A stretch of 64,000 nucleotides of DNA from JAUASV01 sp047605685 (GTDB lineage Bacteria; Actinomycetota; Actinomycetes; Actinomycetales; Microbacteriaceae). The notes beneath the pieces are model-generated. The model was given only the letters and a program-made list of their open reading frames with translations, was not told where the DNA came from and made no database searches. The position numbers were made by a program, and so were the translations under genes. The stretch spans positions 1-64,000 of the forward strand of contig JASGFF010000001.1 of the NCBI GenBank assembly GCA_047605685.1. The letters run 5' to 3'. Position 1 is the first letter of the stretch. The number at the start of each line of letters is the position of its first letter. This document shows, piece by piece, positions 15,245-23,193 of this stretch.

Positions 15245-16006
15245 ATGTCCGACGACGCCCCGCCCGCGCCGCCGCCGGACGAGCCCCCGGTCCCGGCCGC
15301 CCCGGTCATCGCCTTCTTCGACGTCGACAACACGCTACTGCGCGGGGCGAGCATCTTCCACATCGGCATCGGCGCGTTCCGCCGCGGTCTGGTGCGCGGT
15401 CGCGACATCGCGGTGTTCGCCTGGCACCAGCTGCGCTTCCTGCGCGTCGGCGAGAACGTGCGCCACATGACGACGGCGCGCGATCGGGCGCTCGAGATCG
15501 TCGGCGGTCACCCGGTGGCCGACATCGTCGCGCTCAGCGACGAGATCTTCGACCGTGCGCTCTCGCGCCGGCTGTGGCCCGAGACGGTCGCCCTCGCCCG
15601 CGAGCATCTGGCCCGCGGTCACGAGGTGTGGCTGCTCACCGCCACGCCGCAGCTCGTCGCCGGCATCATCGCCGAGCGGCTCGACGTCACCGGCGCCCTC
15701 GGCACCCCGGTGGAGGAGGTCGACGGCCTGTTCACCGGGCGACTGGCCGGGCCGGTGATGCACGGTGCCGAGAAGGCGGATGCCGCCCGCGCCCTCGCGC
15801 TCGAGCGCGACGCCGCGCTCGAGGACTGCTGGGCGTACTCCGACTCGTCGAACGACCTGCCGCTGCTGTCCCTCGTCGGCCATCCCGTCGTGGTGAACCC
15901 GGATGCCGCGCTCGCCGCCCACGCCGCCGCGCACGGCTGGCCGGTCATGCGGCTGCGCGCCTCGAGCATCCGCGCGGCGCGACGCGCCGCCCGCCGCACG
16001 CGCTGA
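15245..16006 (+). CDS. HAD-IB family hydrolase (SerB-like)
   Basis: 253-residue HAD-superfamily phosphatase. Motif I FFDVDNTLLRG lies near residue 23 with the nucleophilic Asp. Motif II is in LLTATP (about residue 138). Motif III is the Lys in GAEKADAARAL, and motif IV is AYSDSSNDLPLL (about 198). These are the hallmarks of the HAD-IB group, which includes SerB and lysolipid acyltransferase-linked phosphatases. The Pro-rich first 20 residues vary among homologues. The C-terminus is Arg-rich. The substrate is undetermined. Confidence 0.88.
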   Translation: MSDDAPPAPPPDEPPVPAAPVIAFFDVDNTLLRGASIFHIGIGAFRRGLVRGRDIAVFAWHQLRFLRVGENVRHMTTARDRALEIVGGHPVADIVALSDEIFDRALSRRLWPETVALAREHLARGHEVWLLTATPQLVAGIIAERLDVTGALGTPVEEVDGLFTGRLAGPVMHGAEKADAARALALERDAALEDCWAYSDSSNDLPLLSLVGHPVVVNPDAALAAHAAAHGWPVMRLRASSIRAARRAARRTR

Positions 16007-16078
16007 GCGCCCGCGGAGAGCCGCCGAGAGGAGAACGGGCCCAACCCGACGGGCCCGAAACGACAGGCCCGAAACGAC

Positions 16079-16101
16079 GAAGGCCGGGAGCCCCGGCCTT
16101 C
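16079..16101 (-). terminator. Intrinsic-type terminator after the bS22 gene
   Basis: Perfect 10-bp inverted repeat GAAGGCCGGG / CCCGGCCTTC with a 3-nt loop, directly after the bS22 stop. On the minus strand a short T-bearing stretch (GTCGTTTCG) follows. It also faces the end of the HAD gene and may act in both directions. Confidence 0.75.
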
Positions 16102-16103
16102 GA

Positions 16104-16202
16104 TCACTTCTTGTTGCGACGCTGGTGACGCGTCTTGCGAAGCAGCTTGCGGTGCTTCTTCTTCGCCATGCGCTTGCGGCGCTTCTTGATGACAGAACCC
16201 AT
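16104..16202 (-). CDS. Small ribosomal protein bS22 (AURKAIP1/COX24 domain)
   Basis: 32 residues, about half Lys/Arg, beginning MGSVIKKRRKRMAKKKHRK and ending RHQRRNKK. This is the near-invariant sequence of the actinobacterial protein found at the 30S/50S interface in mycobacterial ribosomes. The gene is short enough to be missed by length filters. AGGTG lies close upstream of ATG (GACGGAGGTGAATC), a good ribosome binding site. A strong terminator follows immediately. Confidence 0.95.
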   Translation of the reverse strand: MGSVIKKRRKRMAKKKHRKLLRKTRHQRRNKK

Positions 16203-16285
16203 GATTCACCTCCGTCGACGCTCCGAGCGGACCGGCGGGCCCATGCTCGGAACCGCGGAAAGTACCCCCGGCAGTGTACTCCGGA

Positions 16286-16477
16286 TCAACCGGCGTCCGC
16301 GCGCGGCAGCTGCAGCACGGCGAGCACGGCGGACTCCGGGATGCGGAAGGAGCGGCCGAAGCGCACGGCCGGCAGCTCCCCGGAGTGCACCATCCGGTAC
16401 ACGGTCATCGAGGAGACCCGCATGAGCTCGGCGACCTCGGCGACGGTGAGGAAGCGCAGGCCGCTCAGATCGCTCAC
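16286..16477 (-). CDS. BldC-like helix-turn-helix DNA-binding protein
   Basis: 63-residue MerR-type winged helix of the excisionase/BldC family: RFLTVAEVAELMRVSSMTVYR (about residues 8-28), then MVHSGELPAVRFGRSFRIPE. BldC proteins bind DNA as head-to-tail oligomers and control development and stress genes; the targets here are unknown. GTG at 16477 matches the usual start of the family (SDLxxxRFLTVAEVA); an in-frame ATG at 16513 would add 12 residues. The gap to ktrB (222 nt) holds a region with no recognisable gene. Confidence 0.88.
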   Translation of the reverse strand: MSDLSGLRFLTVAEVAELMRVSSMTVYRMVHSGELPAVRFGRSFRIPESAVLAVLQLPRADAG

Positions 16478-16699
16478 GATTCCCCCGGATGCCGATGTGA
16501 CCGCTGTGGTCAATGTGACGGATGTGTCGTCCCCACTCTAGGGCCGCGAGGGCGCCGTCGTCCAGAGAATTGCTTGGCTCTGCGATCGGGCGTCGGCCAG
16601 GGCGCCGGCGCGGATCTCGGCCGCCGCGCGGGTAGCATTCCGACGGTTGCCCGAGGGAACAGCTGGGAGCAGCTGGAACAGCTGAGGAAGGCGAGCCGG

Positions 16700-18121
16700 A
16701 TGCCGCGCAGGCCCATCACGCCAGGACGCATCGCCCACGGCATCCGCGCCCTCGTCGCCCACCTGGCCGAGGTGCGCCCGGCGCGCTTCGCGATCCTGGT
16801 GTTCTTCGCCCTCGTGCTGCTGTTCACCGTGCTGCTGTCGCTGCCGGTCTCCACCGCCGACGGCCGGGTGCCGCCGCTCGTCGACGCGCTGTTCACGGCC
16901 GTCTCGGTCATCTGCGTCACCGGCCTCTCCACCGTCGACATGGCCGCCTACTGGTCGCCGTTCGGGCACGCCGTGATCCTGATCGGCGTGCAGATCGGCG
17001 CCGTCGGCGTGCTCACGCTCGCCTCGATCCTCGGCATGGCGGTCTCGCGCCGGCTCGGCCTGCGCCAGCGCCTGCTCGCGGCGAGCGACGCGAACCCGCT
17101 GCGCATGCACAAGGGGGTGAGCGAGGGCCAGGCCGTGCACCTCAACGACGTCGGCCGGGTGCTCGTCACCGTCGTGGTGAGCCTGCTCGTCATCGAGGCC
17201 GCCGCCGCCGCGCTGCTGCTGCCCCGCGTCCTCGCCGAGGGCCGGCCGCCCGGCGAGGCGCTCTGGGAGTCGTTCTACTTCTCGACGATGGCGTTCACGA
17301 ACACCGGCTTCGCCCCGACGACGGCCGGCATCGCGCCCTACGCGCACGACTACTGGTTCCTCTCGGTGCTCATGCTCGGCGTGTTCCTCGGCGCCCTCGG
17401 CTTCCCGGTGATCCACGTGGTCAGCGCGCACTGGCGCAGCCCGCGGCACTGGGGCGTGCACGTGAAGCTCACGCTCGCCAGCACGCTGCTGCTGTTCCTG
17501 CTCGGCGGCCTCGCCTTCCTGGTCCTCGAGTGGCGCAACGACGCCACGTTCGGCTCGCTGGATGCCGGGCAGCGCGTCTTCCAGTCGTTCTTCCTGTCGA
17601 TGATGACCCGCTCCGGCGGCTTCGCCACGATCGACATCGACGGGCTGCACGGCTCGAGCCTGCTCGTGGCGGACATGCTCATGTTCATCGGCGGCGGCTC
17701 CGCCTCCACGGCGGGCGGCATCAAGGTCACGACCCTTGCCGTGCTGTTCCTCGCCGCGATCGCCGAGGCGCGCGGCCACCAGTCGATGGAGGCGTTCGGC
17801 CGCCGCATCCCGGGCGACGTGCTGCGGCTCGCGGTGAGCGTCGTGCTCTGGGGCGCCACCACGATCGCGATCGCGAGCGTGGTCATCCTGCAGCTGAGCG
17901 GCGACAGCCTCGACCGAGTGCTGTTCGACGTGGTCAGCGCCTTCGCGACCTCGGGGCTCACCACCGGCCTCACCGCCGAGCTGCCGGACTCCGGGCAGCT
18001 CGTGCTCGCCGCGACGATGTTCATGGGGCGCGTCGGTACAGTGACCCTCGCCGCAGCGCTCGCCGCCTCGAGCAGCCCGCGGCTGTTCAGGAAGCCGGAA
18101 GAGAGGCCGATCGTTGGTTGA
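16700..18121 (+). CDS. ktrB: Potassium uptake channel subunit (TrkH/KtrB family)
   Basis: 473-residue membrane protein of the superfamily of K+ transporters. Four pore loops are recognisable: FTAVSVICVTGLSTVD, STMAFTNTGFAP, FFLSMMTRSGGFATIDI and VVSAFATSGLTTGL, each with the selectivity-filter Gly. Eight or more hydrophobic helices surround them. GGAAGG lies about 8 nt before ATG-16700; the upstream in-frame sequence is not protein-like. The 3' end overlaps ktrA by 8 nt, as expected for a two-subunit system. Confidence 0.95.
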   Translation: MPRRPITPGRIAHGIRALVAHLAEVRPARFAILVFFALVLLFTVLLSLPVSTADGRVPPLVDALFTAVSVICVTGLSTVDMAAYWSPFGHAVILIGVQIGAVGVLTLASILGMAVSRRLGLRQRLLAASDANPLRMHKGVSEGQAVHLNDVGRVLVTVVVSLLVIEAAAAALLLPRVLAEGRPPGEALWESFYFSTMAFTNTGFAPTTAGIAPYAHDYWFLSVLMLGVFLGALGFPVIHVVSAHWRSPRHWGVHVKLTLASTLLLFLLGGLAFLVLEWRNDATFGSLDAGQRVFQSFFLSMMTRSGGFATIDIDGLHGSSLLVADMLMFIGGGSASTAGGIKVTTLAVLFLAAIAEARGHQSMEAFGRRIPGDVLRLAVSVVLWGATTIAIASVVILQLSGDSLDRVLFDVVSAFATSGLTTGLTAELPDSGQLVLAATMFMGRVGTVTLAAALAASSSPRLFRKPEERPIVG

Positions 18122-18782
18122 CCCCATCCCCCACGACGCTCCCGTGCTCGTCATCGGCCTCGGCCGCTTCGGCGCCGCCACGGCGGGCCAGCTCGACCGG
18201 CTCGGCCGCGAGGTGCTCGCCGTCGACGAGGACGAGTCGCTCGTGCAGAAGTGGGCCGACCGCCTCACCCACGCCGTGCAGGCGGACGCCCGCTCGATGG
18301 AGGCGCTCAAGCAGCTCGGCGCGGCCGACTTCGCGATCGCCGTCGTCGCCGTCGGCTCCTCGATCGAGGCGAGCGTGCTCATCACCGCGAACCTCGTCGA
18401 CCTGGGCGTGCCGCAGATCTGGGCGAAGGCGATCAGCCAGTCGCACGGCACGATCCTCAGCCGCATCGGCGCCAACCACGTCATCTACCCCGAGGCGGAG
18501 GCCGGCGAGCGCGTCGCCCACCTGGTGTCGGGGCGGATGCTGGACTTCATCGAGTTCGACGACGACTTCGCGCTCGTGAAGATGCGGCCGCCGCGGGTCA
18601 TCCGGGGCCTGCCGCTGCTGAAGTCGCTGGTGCGCTCGAAGTACGGGGTGACGGTCGTGGGCGTCAAGGCGCCCGGGCGCGACTTCACCTACGCGACGAA
18701 CGAGACGGTGCTCACCGACGAGGACATCGTCATCGTGAGCGGCCACTCCGGCGACATCGAGCGCTTCGCCACGCTCAACTGA
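18114..18782 (+). CDS. ktrA: Potassium uptake regulatory subunit (RCK protein KtrA)
   Basis: 222-residue cytosolic gating ring subunit. The N-terminal RCK_N Rossmann domain has VLVIGLGRFGAA for nucleotide binding (residues 11-22) and an acidic cap LAVDEDES. The C-terminal RCK_C domain (about 135-222) binds ligands such as c-di-AMP in other species. The TTG start inside the ktrB 3' end, preceded by GGAAGAGAGG, gives an 8-nt overlap and coupled translation. Confidence 0.95.
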   Translation: MVDPIPHDAPVLVIGLGRFGAATAGQLDRLGREVLAVDEDESLVQKWADRLTHAVQADARSMEALKQLGAADFAIAVVAVGSSIEASVLITANLVDLGVPQIWAKAISQSHGTILSRIGANHVIYPEAEAGERVAHLVSGRMLDFIEFDDDFALVKMRPPRVIRGLPLLKSLVRSKYGVTVVGVKAPGRDFTYATNETVLTDEDIVIVSGHSGDIERFATLN

Positions 18783-18836
18783 GCACGACGACCGGTCGCG
18801 GCAGCCGGACCGCCAGGCGCGAGGACCGGGGCGCGG

Positions 18837-19667
18837 TCAGGAGCCGGCGGCGAGCTCGCGCGCGCGGGCCAGGGCCGCGGCGGTCGCGCGATCGAACAGC
18901 TCCGAGAGCCGGGCCTGCTCGAGCACCGCGACGGCGCGCTCGGTGGTGCCCTTGGGGCTGGTGACCCGCCGGCGCAGCTCGGCCGGGGAGACGTCGGATG
19001 CCGCCAGCAGCTCGCTCGCCCCGCGGAACGTGCCGTTCACCATCACCGCCGCCTGCTCCGGCGTGAAGCCGAGGTCCACGGCCGTGCGGCTGAGCTGCTC
19101 GATCAGGAAGAACACGTAGGCCGGGCCGGAGCCGGAGATGGTGGAGAGCGCGTCGATCTGCGCCTCGGGCACCACGAGCACCTCGCCGACCGTCTCGAAC
19201 AGCGCCACCGCGAGCGCCAGGTCCGCGGCGCTCGAGCGCGTGCCGGCCGCCACGCCGGTGACGCCGCGGCCGACGAGCGCCGGCGTGTTCGGCATCGCCC
19301 GCAGCACGCTGCCGGGCACGAGCGACTCCATCGTCGCGACGGTGACGCCCGCGGCGACCGAGACCAGCACGGCGCCCGGCTCGAGCGCCCCGGCGATCTC
19401 GCGCAGCAGCCCGGGCACCATCGCGGGCTTGACCCCCACGAGCACGAGGCCCGCGCCCTCGACGGCGCGACGGTTGGCGTCCGGGGTGCGCTCGAGCGCA
19501 TAGGAGGTGACACCCGGGCCGGCGATCCGCTCGGCGCTCGCGCTGCTGCGGTTGGTCACCCGCACGCCGCCCGGGATCGCGACATCCGGCCGCAGCAGTC
19601 CGGCGAGGATCGCGCCGCCCATGGAGCCGGCACCGAGAAGGGCGACGGGCGGCAGGGTCACGCTCAT
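18837..19667 (-). CDS. proC: Pyrroline-5-carboxylate reductase
   Basis: Last step of proline synthesis: NAD(P)H-dependent reduction of P5C. The 276 residues start with the dinucleotide-binding loop VALLGAGSMGGAILAGLL. The ProC signature STISGSGPAYVFFLIEQL is near residue 170, followed by VTSPKGTTERAV. ATG-19667 is chosen: the -10 box TAGGAT ends 7 nt before it. The 38-bp palindrome covering this start also contains the start of the divergent cation-efflux gene. Confidence 0.96.
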   Translation of the reverse strand: MSVTLPPVALLGAGSMGGAILAGLLRPDVAIPGGVRVTNRSSASAERIAGPGVTSYALERTPDANRRAVEGAGLVLVGVKPAMVPGLLREIAGALEPGAVLVSVAAGVTVATMESLVPGSVLRAMPNTPALVGRGVTGVAAGTRSSAADLALAVALFETVGEVLVVPEAQIDALSTISGSGPAYVFFLIEQLSRTAVDLGFTPEQAAVMVNGTFRGASELLAASDVSPAELRRRVTSPKGTTERAVAVLEQARLSELFDRATAAALARARELAAGS

Positions 19668-19698
19668 GCGGCCCATCCTAGGATGGGCCGCATGAGCG
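19661..19698. promoter_or_regulatory. Perfect 38-bp palindrome holding divergent leaderless promoters (proC / CDF)
   Basis: The palindrome centres on ATCCTAGGAT at 19675-19684. On each strand it supplies a TAGGAT -10 box (minus 19675-19680, plus 19679-19684; the two share the central TA) and then, 7 nt on, the ATG of proC (19667) or of the efflux gene (19692). The start codons are 25 nt apart. Because the sequence is symmetric, both genes begin with the same codons. Confidence 0.8.
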
Positions 19699-20654
19699 CA
19701 TCCGGCGGCACGAGGGCGATCATCGCGGCCCTGGGGGCCAACCTCGGCATCGCCGTCGCGAAGTTCCTCGCCTTCGCGTTCTCCGGCTCGAGCGCGATGC
19801 TCGGCGAGGCCGTGCACTCCCTCGCCGACACCGGCAACCAGTTCCTGCTGCTCATCGGCGGGCGGCGCTCGCGGCGGGCGGCGGATGCCTCGCATCCCTT
19901 CGGCTACGGCCGGGAGCGCTACGTCTTCGCCTTCGTCGTCGCGATCATCCTGTTCTCCATCGGCGGGGTGTTCTCGGTGTACGAGGGGCTGGAGAAGATC
20001 CGCGAGCCGCACGAGCTCGAGAACGCCTGGCTGCCGGTGGCGGTGCTCGTCATCGCGCTGGGGCTCGAGGGCCTCTCCTTCCGCACGGCGCTGAAGGAGT
20101 CGCGGCAGAGTCGCGGCTCGCAGGGCATCATCGCCTTCATCCGCCACGCCAAGGCCCCCGAGCTGCCCGTCGTGATGCTCGAGGACCTGGCCGCCCTCGT
20201 CGGGCTGGCTCTCGCGCTCGCCGGCGTCGGCCTCACCCTCGCCACCGGCGACCCGGTCTGGGACGGCATCGGCACGCTCGGCATCGGCGTGCTGCTCGTG
20301 CTCGTGGCGATCGTGCTGGGCATCGAGACGCAGAGCCTGCTGGTCGGCGAGGGCGCGAGCGCCGTGGATGTCACGCGCATCCGCGGCGCGATCAACGACC
20401 ACCCCGCCGTCGAGGCGCTCATCCACATGAAGACGCTCTACCTCGGCCCGGACGAGCTCCTGGTCGCCGCGAAGATCGCCTTCGGGCGGGCCACGACGCT
20501 CACCGAGATCGCACTGTCGATCAACGAGGTGGAGGCCGCCATCCGGGCCGCGGTGCCGGTGGCGCGGGTCATCTACCTCGAGCCGGACGTGTACCTCCCC
20601 CCGACGAGCGAGCAGCCGAGCACCGACGCGATCGTCATCCGGGCCGCGGACTGA
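19692..20654 (+). CDS. Cation diffusion facilitator family transporter
   Basis: 320-residue membrane protein with the CDF signature GSSAMLGEAVHSLADTGNQ near residues 34-52, where the Asp/His pair (HSLAD) of helix II and the later EDLAALVGL helix (about residue 160) supply the metal site. About six membrane segments and a C-terminal cytoplasmic domain (DDHPAVEALIHM region onward) follow the Zn/Mn/Fe exporter plan. The metal is not determined. The start is set by the leaderless promoter in the palindrome. It overlaps the next gene by 1 nt (TGATG). Confidence 0.9.
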   Translation: MSASGGTRAIIAALGANLGIAVAKFLAFAFSGSSAMLGEAVHSLADTGNQFLLLIGGRRSRRAADASHPFGYGRERYVFAFVVAIILFSIGGVFSVYEGLEKIREPHELENAWLPVAVLVIALGLEGLSFRTALKESRQSRGSQGIIAFIRHAKAPELPVVMLEDLAALVGLALALAGVGLTLATGDPVWDGIGTLGIGVLLVLVAIVLGIETQSLLVGEGASAVDVTRIRGAINDHPAVEALIHMKTLYLGPDELLVAAKIAFGRATTLTEIALSINEVEAAIRAAVPVARVIYLEPDVYLPPTSEQPSTDAIVIRAAD

Positions 20655-21352
20655 TGCGCACGGCGCTCGCGGTCGTCAACCAGCCGAGCGCGCACCTCGG
20701 CGCTCTCGACGCCGCCCTCGCGAGCCGGGGCTTCGCGGTGCGCACGCTGCCGGCCGCCGTGGGCGCCTTCACGGCCGAGTCGAGCGCGGCGGATGTCGTG
20801 GTGCTGCTCGGCGGCGACATGGGCGTCTACGACACCCAGGAGCACCCGTTCCTGCTCGACGAGCTCGACTGGCTGGCCGAGCGGCTGGCCGCCGGCTCGC
20901 CGACGCTCGGCGTCTGCCTCGGCGCGCAGCTGATCGCGGAGGCGCTCGGCGGCGTCGGCACGGTGCGCCGCGGCCCGACCCCGGATGTCGGCTTCCGTGA
21001 GCTGCGGCTGACGGAAGCCGGTGCCGCCGGAGCGCTGCGGCACTTCGCCGGCGTGCCGGTGGCCGAGTGGCACGGCGACGCCTTCGCGCTGCCGGCCGGT
21101 GCGACGCTGCTGGCGAGCTCGGAGGCCTGCGCCGTCGAGGCCTTCGAGCTCGGCGGGTTCGCCCTCGGACTGCAGTTCCATCCCGAGGTGACGGCGCCGA
21201 TGTGGGAGGCCTGGCTCGAGGAGTCCCGTGACTGGCTGAGCGCCGCGGGCCTCGATGATGCCGCCCTGCGGGATGCCGGTCGGCGTCGGGCCGGGCGGAT
21301 GAACGCAGCCTGCGATCGCCTCGTGCACGACTGGCTGCTGAGCCTCGCCTGA
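20654..21352 (+). CDS. Class I glutamine amidotransferase-like protein
   Basis: 232 residues with the GATase1 triad: nucleophile Cys in LGVCLGAQLIAEALGG (about residue 94) and His-Glu in LQFHPEVTAPM (about 176-179). It belongs to the stand-alone GuaA-N-like group, which includes gamma-glutamyl hydrolases of polyamines or other amines. No synthetase partner is adjacent. Its ATG overlaps the stop of the cation efflux gene, so the two are coupled. Confidence 0.85.
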   Translation: MRTALAVVNQPSAHLGALDAALASRGFAVRTLPAAVGAFTAESSAADVVVLLGGDMGVYDTQEHPFLLDELDWLAERLAAGSPTLGVCLGAQLIAEALGGVGTVRRGPTPDVGFRELRLTEAGAAGALRHFAGVPVAEWHGDAFALPAGATLLASSEACAVEAFELGGFALGLQFHPEVTAPMWEAWLEESRDWLSAAGLDDAALRDAGRRRAGRMNAACDRLVHDWLLSLA

Positions 21353-21381
21353 GACCTCCCGGCGCGGGCCGGCGGGCGGGC

Positions 21382-21951
21382 TCAGAGGTCGACGGCGGCG
21401 TCGACGAGGCGCTCGGCGAGGAGACGGGCCTGCGGGACGGCGGCGAGGCCGTCGAAGCAGGCCAGGTAGGCGTGCTGGAAGGCGGCGCCGCACAGCAGCG
21501 CCGCCACGGCGAAGGCGTCGAGGCCGCGGTCCAGGCGGCCGAGCTCCACCTCGCCGTCCAGGTAGCGCTCGAGCATCCGCAGCGGGGAGCGCGGCCCGGC
21601 GCCGCGGCCGGTCATCCCGTCGCGCCAGGCCGCGAGCAGCGCCCGCGAGGAGAACAGCGACGCGATGATCGGGAACGTCGCCGTGTAGTGCGCGAGCAGG
21701 GTCTCGACGACGTCGACGAGGTTCTCGCGCACGTCACCGGTGCCCGCGGTCTCGCCGAGGGCGTCGAGGCCGGCGGCCCGTTCGCGCAGCACCGCCAGCT
21801 GCAGCGCGCGCTTGTCCGCGAAGTGCTTGTAGAGCAGCGCCTCGGAGCAGCCGGCCAGCCGGGCGATCTCCCGCGTGGTCGCGTGGGCGGCGCCGCGCTC
21901 GCTCAGCACGGCGGATGCCGCGTCGAGGATGCGCTCCCGGGCGGCCGACAC
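21382..21951 (-). CDS. TetR family transcriptional regulator
   Basis: 189 residues. The N-terminal helix-turn-helix RERILDAASAVLSERGAAHATTREIARLAGCSEALLYKHF (split about residues 5-45) is classic TetR; the C-terminal ligand domain is Ala-rich. GTG-21951 is preceded by TAGGCT 6 nt upstream (leaderless). A perfect inverted repeat directly upstream (21965-21996) could be its operator as well as the tadA terminator. Targets might include this gene itself; no drug pump is adjacent. Confidence 0.9.
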   Translation of the reverse strand: MSAARERILDAASAVLSERGAAHATTREIARLAGCSEALLYKHFADKRALQLAVLRERAAGLDALGETAGTGDVRENLVDVVETLLAHYTATFPIIASLFSSRALLAAWRDGMTGRGAGPRSPLRMLERYLDGEVELGRLDRGLDAFAVAALLCGAAFQHAYLACFDGLAAVPQARLLAERLVDAAVDL

Positions 21952-21957
21952 CCGGTC

Positions 21958-21963
21958 AGCCTA
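21958..21963 (-). promoter_or_regulatory. -10 box of leaderless tetR promoter
   Basis: TAGGCT on the minus strand, 6 nt from the GTG start. Confidence 0.55.
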
Positions 21964-21964
21964 G

Positions 21965-21996
21965 CGGCGGGGGTGAGCATCCGCTCACCCCCGCCG
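21965..21996 (-). terminator. Perfect hairpin after tadA, abutting the tetR promoter
   Basis: 14-bp arms CGGCGGGGGTGAGC / GCTCACCCCCGCCG with a 4-nt loop, 9 nt past the tadA stop on the minus strand and directly upstream of the TetR -10. No T-run follows. Dual use as terminator and TetR operator is possible. Confidence 0.6.
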
Positions 21997-22005
21997 GCGA
22001 AGGGC

Positions 22006-22470
22006 TCAGTGCCGCCCGGTGAAGAACTCGAGCAGCAGGCCCGAGCACTCCGCCTCGAGCACCCCGCCGACCACCTCGGCGCGGTGGTTGAGCCGGCCAT
22101 CGCGCAGCACGTCGTAGACGCCGCCCGCGCCGCCGGCCTTCTCGTCCCAGGCGCCGATCACCACCCGGGGCACCCGCGCGCTCACGATCGCCCCCGCGCA
22201 CATCACACAGGGCTCGAGGGTGACGACGAGCGTGACATCCGTCAGCCGCCAGTCGCCGAGCGCCGCCGCCGCCTCGCGCAGCGCCAGGACCTCCGCGTGC
22301 GCAACCGGGTCCCGCCGGGCCTCCCGCTCGTTGCGTCCGCGGCCGATAACCCGGCCGTCCGCGTCGACGACGACGGCCCCGACGGGCACGTCCCCGGTGC
22401 CGAGCGCCGCACGCGCCTCATCGAGGGCGAGCCGCATCCATCGGGCATAGTCGAGCACCAGGCCTCCCAC
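22006..22470 (-). CDS. tadA: tRNA-specific adenosine deaminase TadA
   Basis: Zn-dependent deaminase that makes inosine at the wobble base of tRNA-Arg(ACG); such a tRNA gene lies at 63092 in this window. The 154 residues have the cytidine-deaminase fold: PVAHAEVLALREA with the His/Glu catalytic pair and LEPCVMCAGAI with the two Zn cysteines. The start at GTG-22470 is supported by TAGGCT 7 nt upstream and keeps the conserved YARWMRLALDEA helix. GTG-22458, with GGGAGG before it, is the alternative. Divergent from upp, with starts 13 nt apart. Confidence 0.93.
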   Translation of the reverse strand: MGGLVLDYARWMRLALDEARAALGTGDVPVGAVVVDADGRVIGRGRNEREARRDPVAHAEVLALREAAAALGDWRLTDVTLVVTLEPCVMCAGAIVSARVPRVVIGAWDEKAGGAGGVYDVLRDGRLNHRAEVVGGVLEAECSGLLLEFFTGRH

Positions 22471-22483
22471 TACCCTGAGCCTA
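22471..22483. promoter_or_regulatory. Interlocked divergent leaderless promoters of tadA and upp
   Basis: TACCCT (22471-22476, plus) lies 6 nt before the upp ATG. AGCCTA (22478-22483), read on the minus strand as TAGGCT, lies 7 nt before the tadA GTG. Each promoter occupies the other's spacer, and the -10 of tadA touches the first base of upp. Confidence 0.65.
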
Positions 22484-23118
22484 TGCGCCTGCATGTCGCC
22501 GATCACCCGCTCGTGACGCACAAGCTCTCGGTCCTGCGCGACGAGGCCACTCCGAGTCCCACGTTCCGCGAGCTCGCGCGCGAGCTCGTCACCCTGCTCG
22601 CCTACGAGGCGACCCGCGGCGTGCGCACCGTGGAGGTCGAGGTCCGCACCCCGATCACGCTCACCACGGGCCTCGCGATCGCCGAGCCGAAGCCGCTCGT
22701 GGTGCCGATCCTGCGCGCCGGACTCGGCATGCTCGACGGCTTCGTCACGCTGGTCCCCACGGCCGAGGTCGGCTTCCTGGGGATGGCGCGCGACGAGCAG
22801 ACCCTGCAGCCGACGACCTACGCCGAGCGCCTGCCCGAGGACCTCTCCGGTCGGCAGTGCTTCGTCCTCGACCCGATGCTCGCCACCGGCGGCTCGCTGT
22901 CGGCGGCCATCCGCTTCCTGGTCGAGCGCGGGGCGCGCGACGTGACGGCCATCTGCCTCATCGCCGCGCCGGAGGGCGTCGCCGCCGTCGAGCAGGCCAC
23001 CGAGGGCCTGGATGTCACGGTCGTCGTCGGCGCCCTCGACGACAGGCTCAACGACGTCGGCTACATCGTGCCGGGTCTCGGCGACGCGGGCGACCGGCTC
23101 TACGGCACGGTCGGCTGA
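22483..23118 (+). CDS. upp: Uracil phosphoribosyltransferase
   Basis: Salvages uracil to UMP with PRPP. The 211 residues are full length. The PRPP loop is FVLDPMLATGGSLSAAI (about residues 125-142). The uracil site is in the C-terminal YIVPGLGDAGDRLYGT, and VPILRAGLGM (about 75) is the typical N-terminal block. ATG-22483 lies 6 nt from the TACCCT box. The pseudouridine degradation genes at 26.5-28.4 kb would release uracil for this enzyme. Confidence 0.97.
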   Translation: MRLHVADHPLVTHKLSVLRDEATPSPTFRELARELVTLLAYEATRGVRTVEVEVRTPITLTTGLAIAEPKPLVVPILRAGLGMLDGFVTLVPTAEVGFLGMARDEQTLQPTTYAERLPEDLSGRQCFVLDPMLATGGSLSAAIRFLVERGARDVTAICLIAAPEGVAAVEQATEGLDVTVVVGALDDRLNDVGYIVPGLGDAGDRLYGTVG

Positions 23119-23119
23119 G

Positions 23120-23139
23120 GCCGGGCGCCGGCGCCCGGC
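23120..23139 (+). terminator. GC-rich palindrome after upp
   Basis: Perfect 20-bp palindrome GCCGGGCGCCGGCGCCCGGC immediately after the upp stop. No T-run, so a strong RNA hairpin but not a textbook intrinsic terminator. Confidence 0.5.
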
Positions 23140-23156
23140 GCGACACGCCCGGCCGT

Positions 23157-23186
23157 TTGACATCCGGAGCGTCCCTGCCCGATAGT
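23157..23186 (+). promoter_or_regulatory. Consensus promoter for the leaderless small ORF
   Basis: -35 TTGACA (23157-23162), 18-nt spacer, -10 GATAGT (23181-23186), then 7 nt to the ATG at 23194. It is the best sigma-A-type promoter seen in the window and fires into a small ORF ahead of the winged-helix regulator. Confidence 0.7.
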
Positions 23187-23193
23187 TGTCGGC

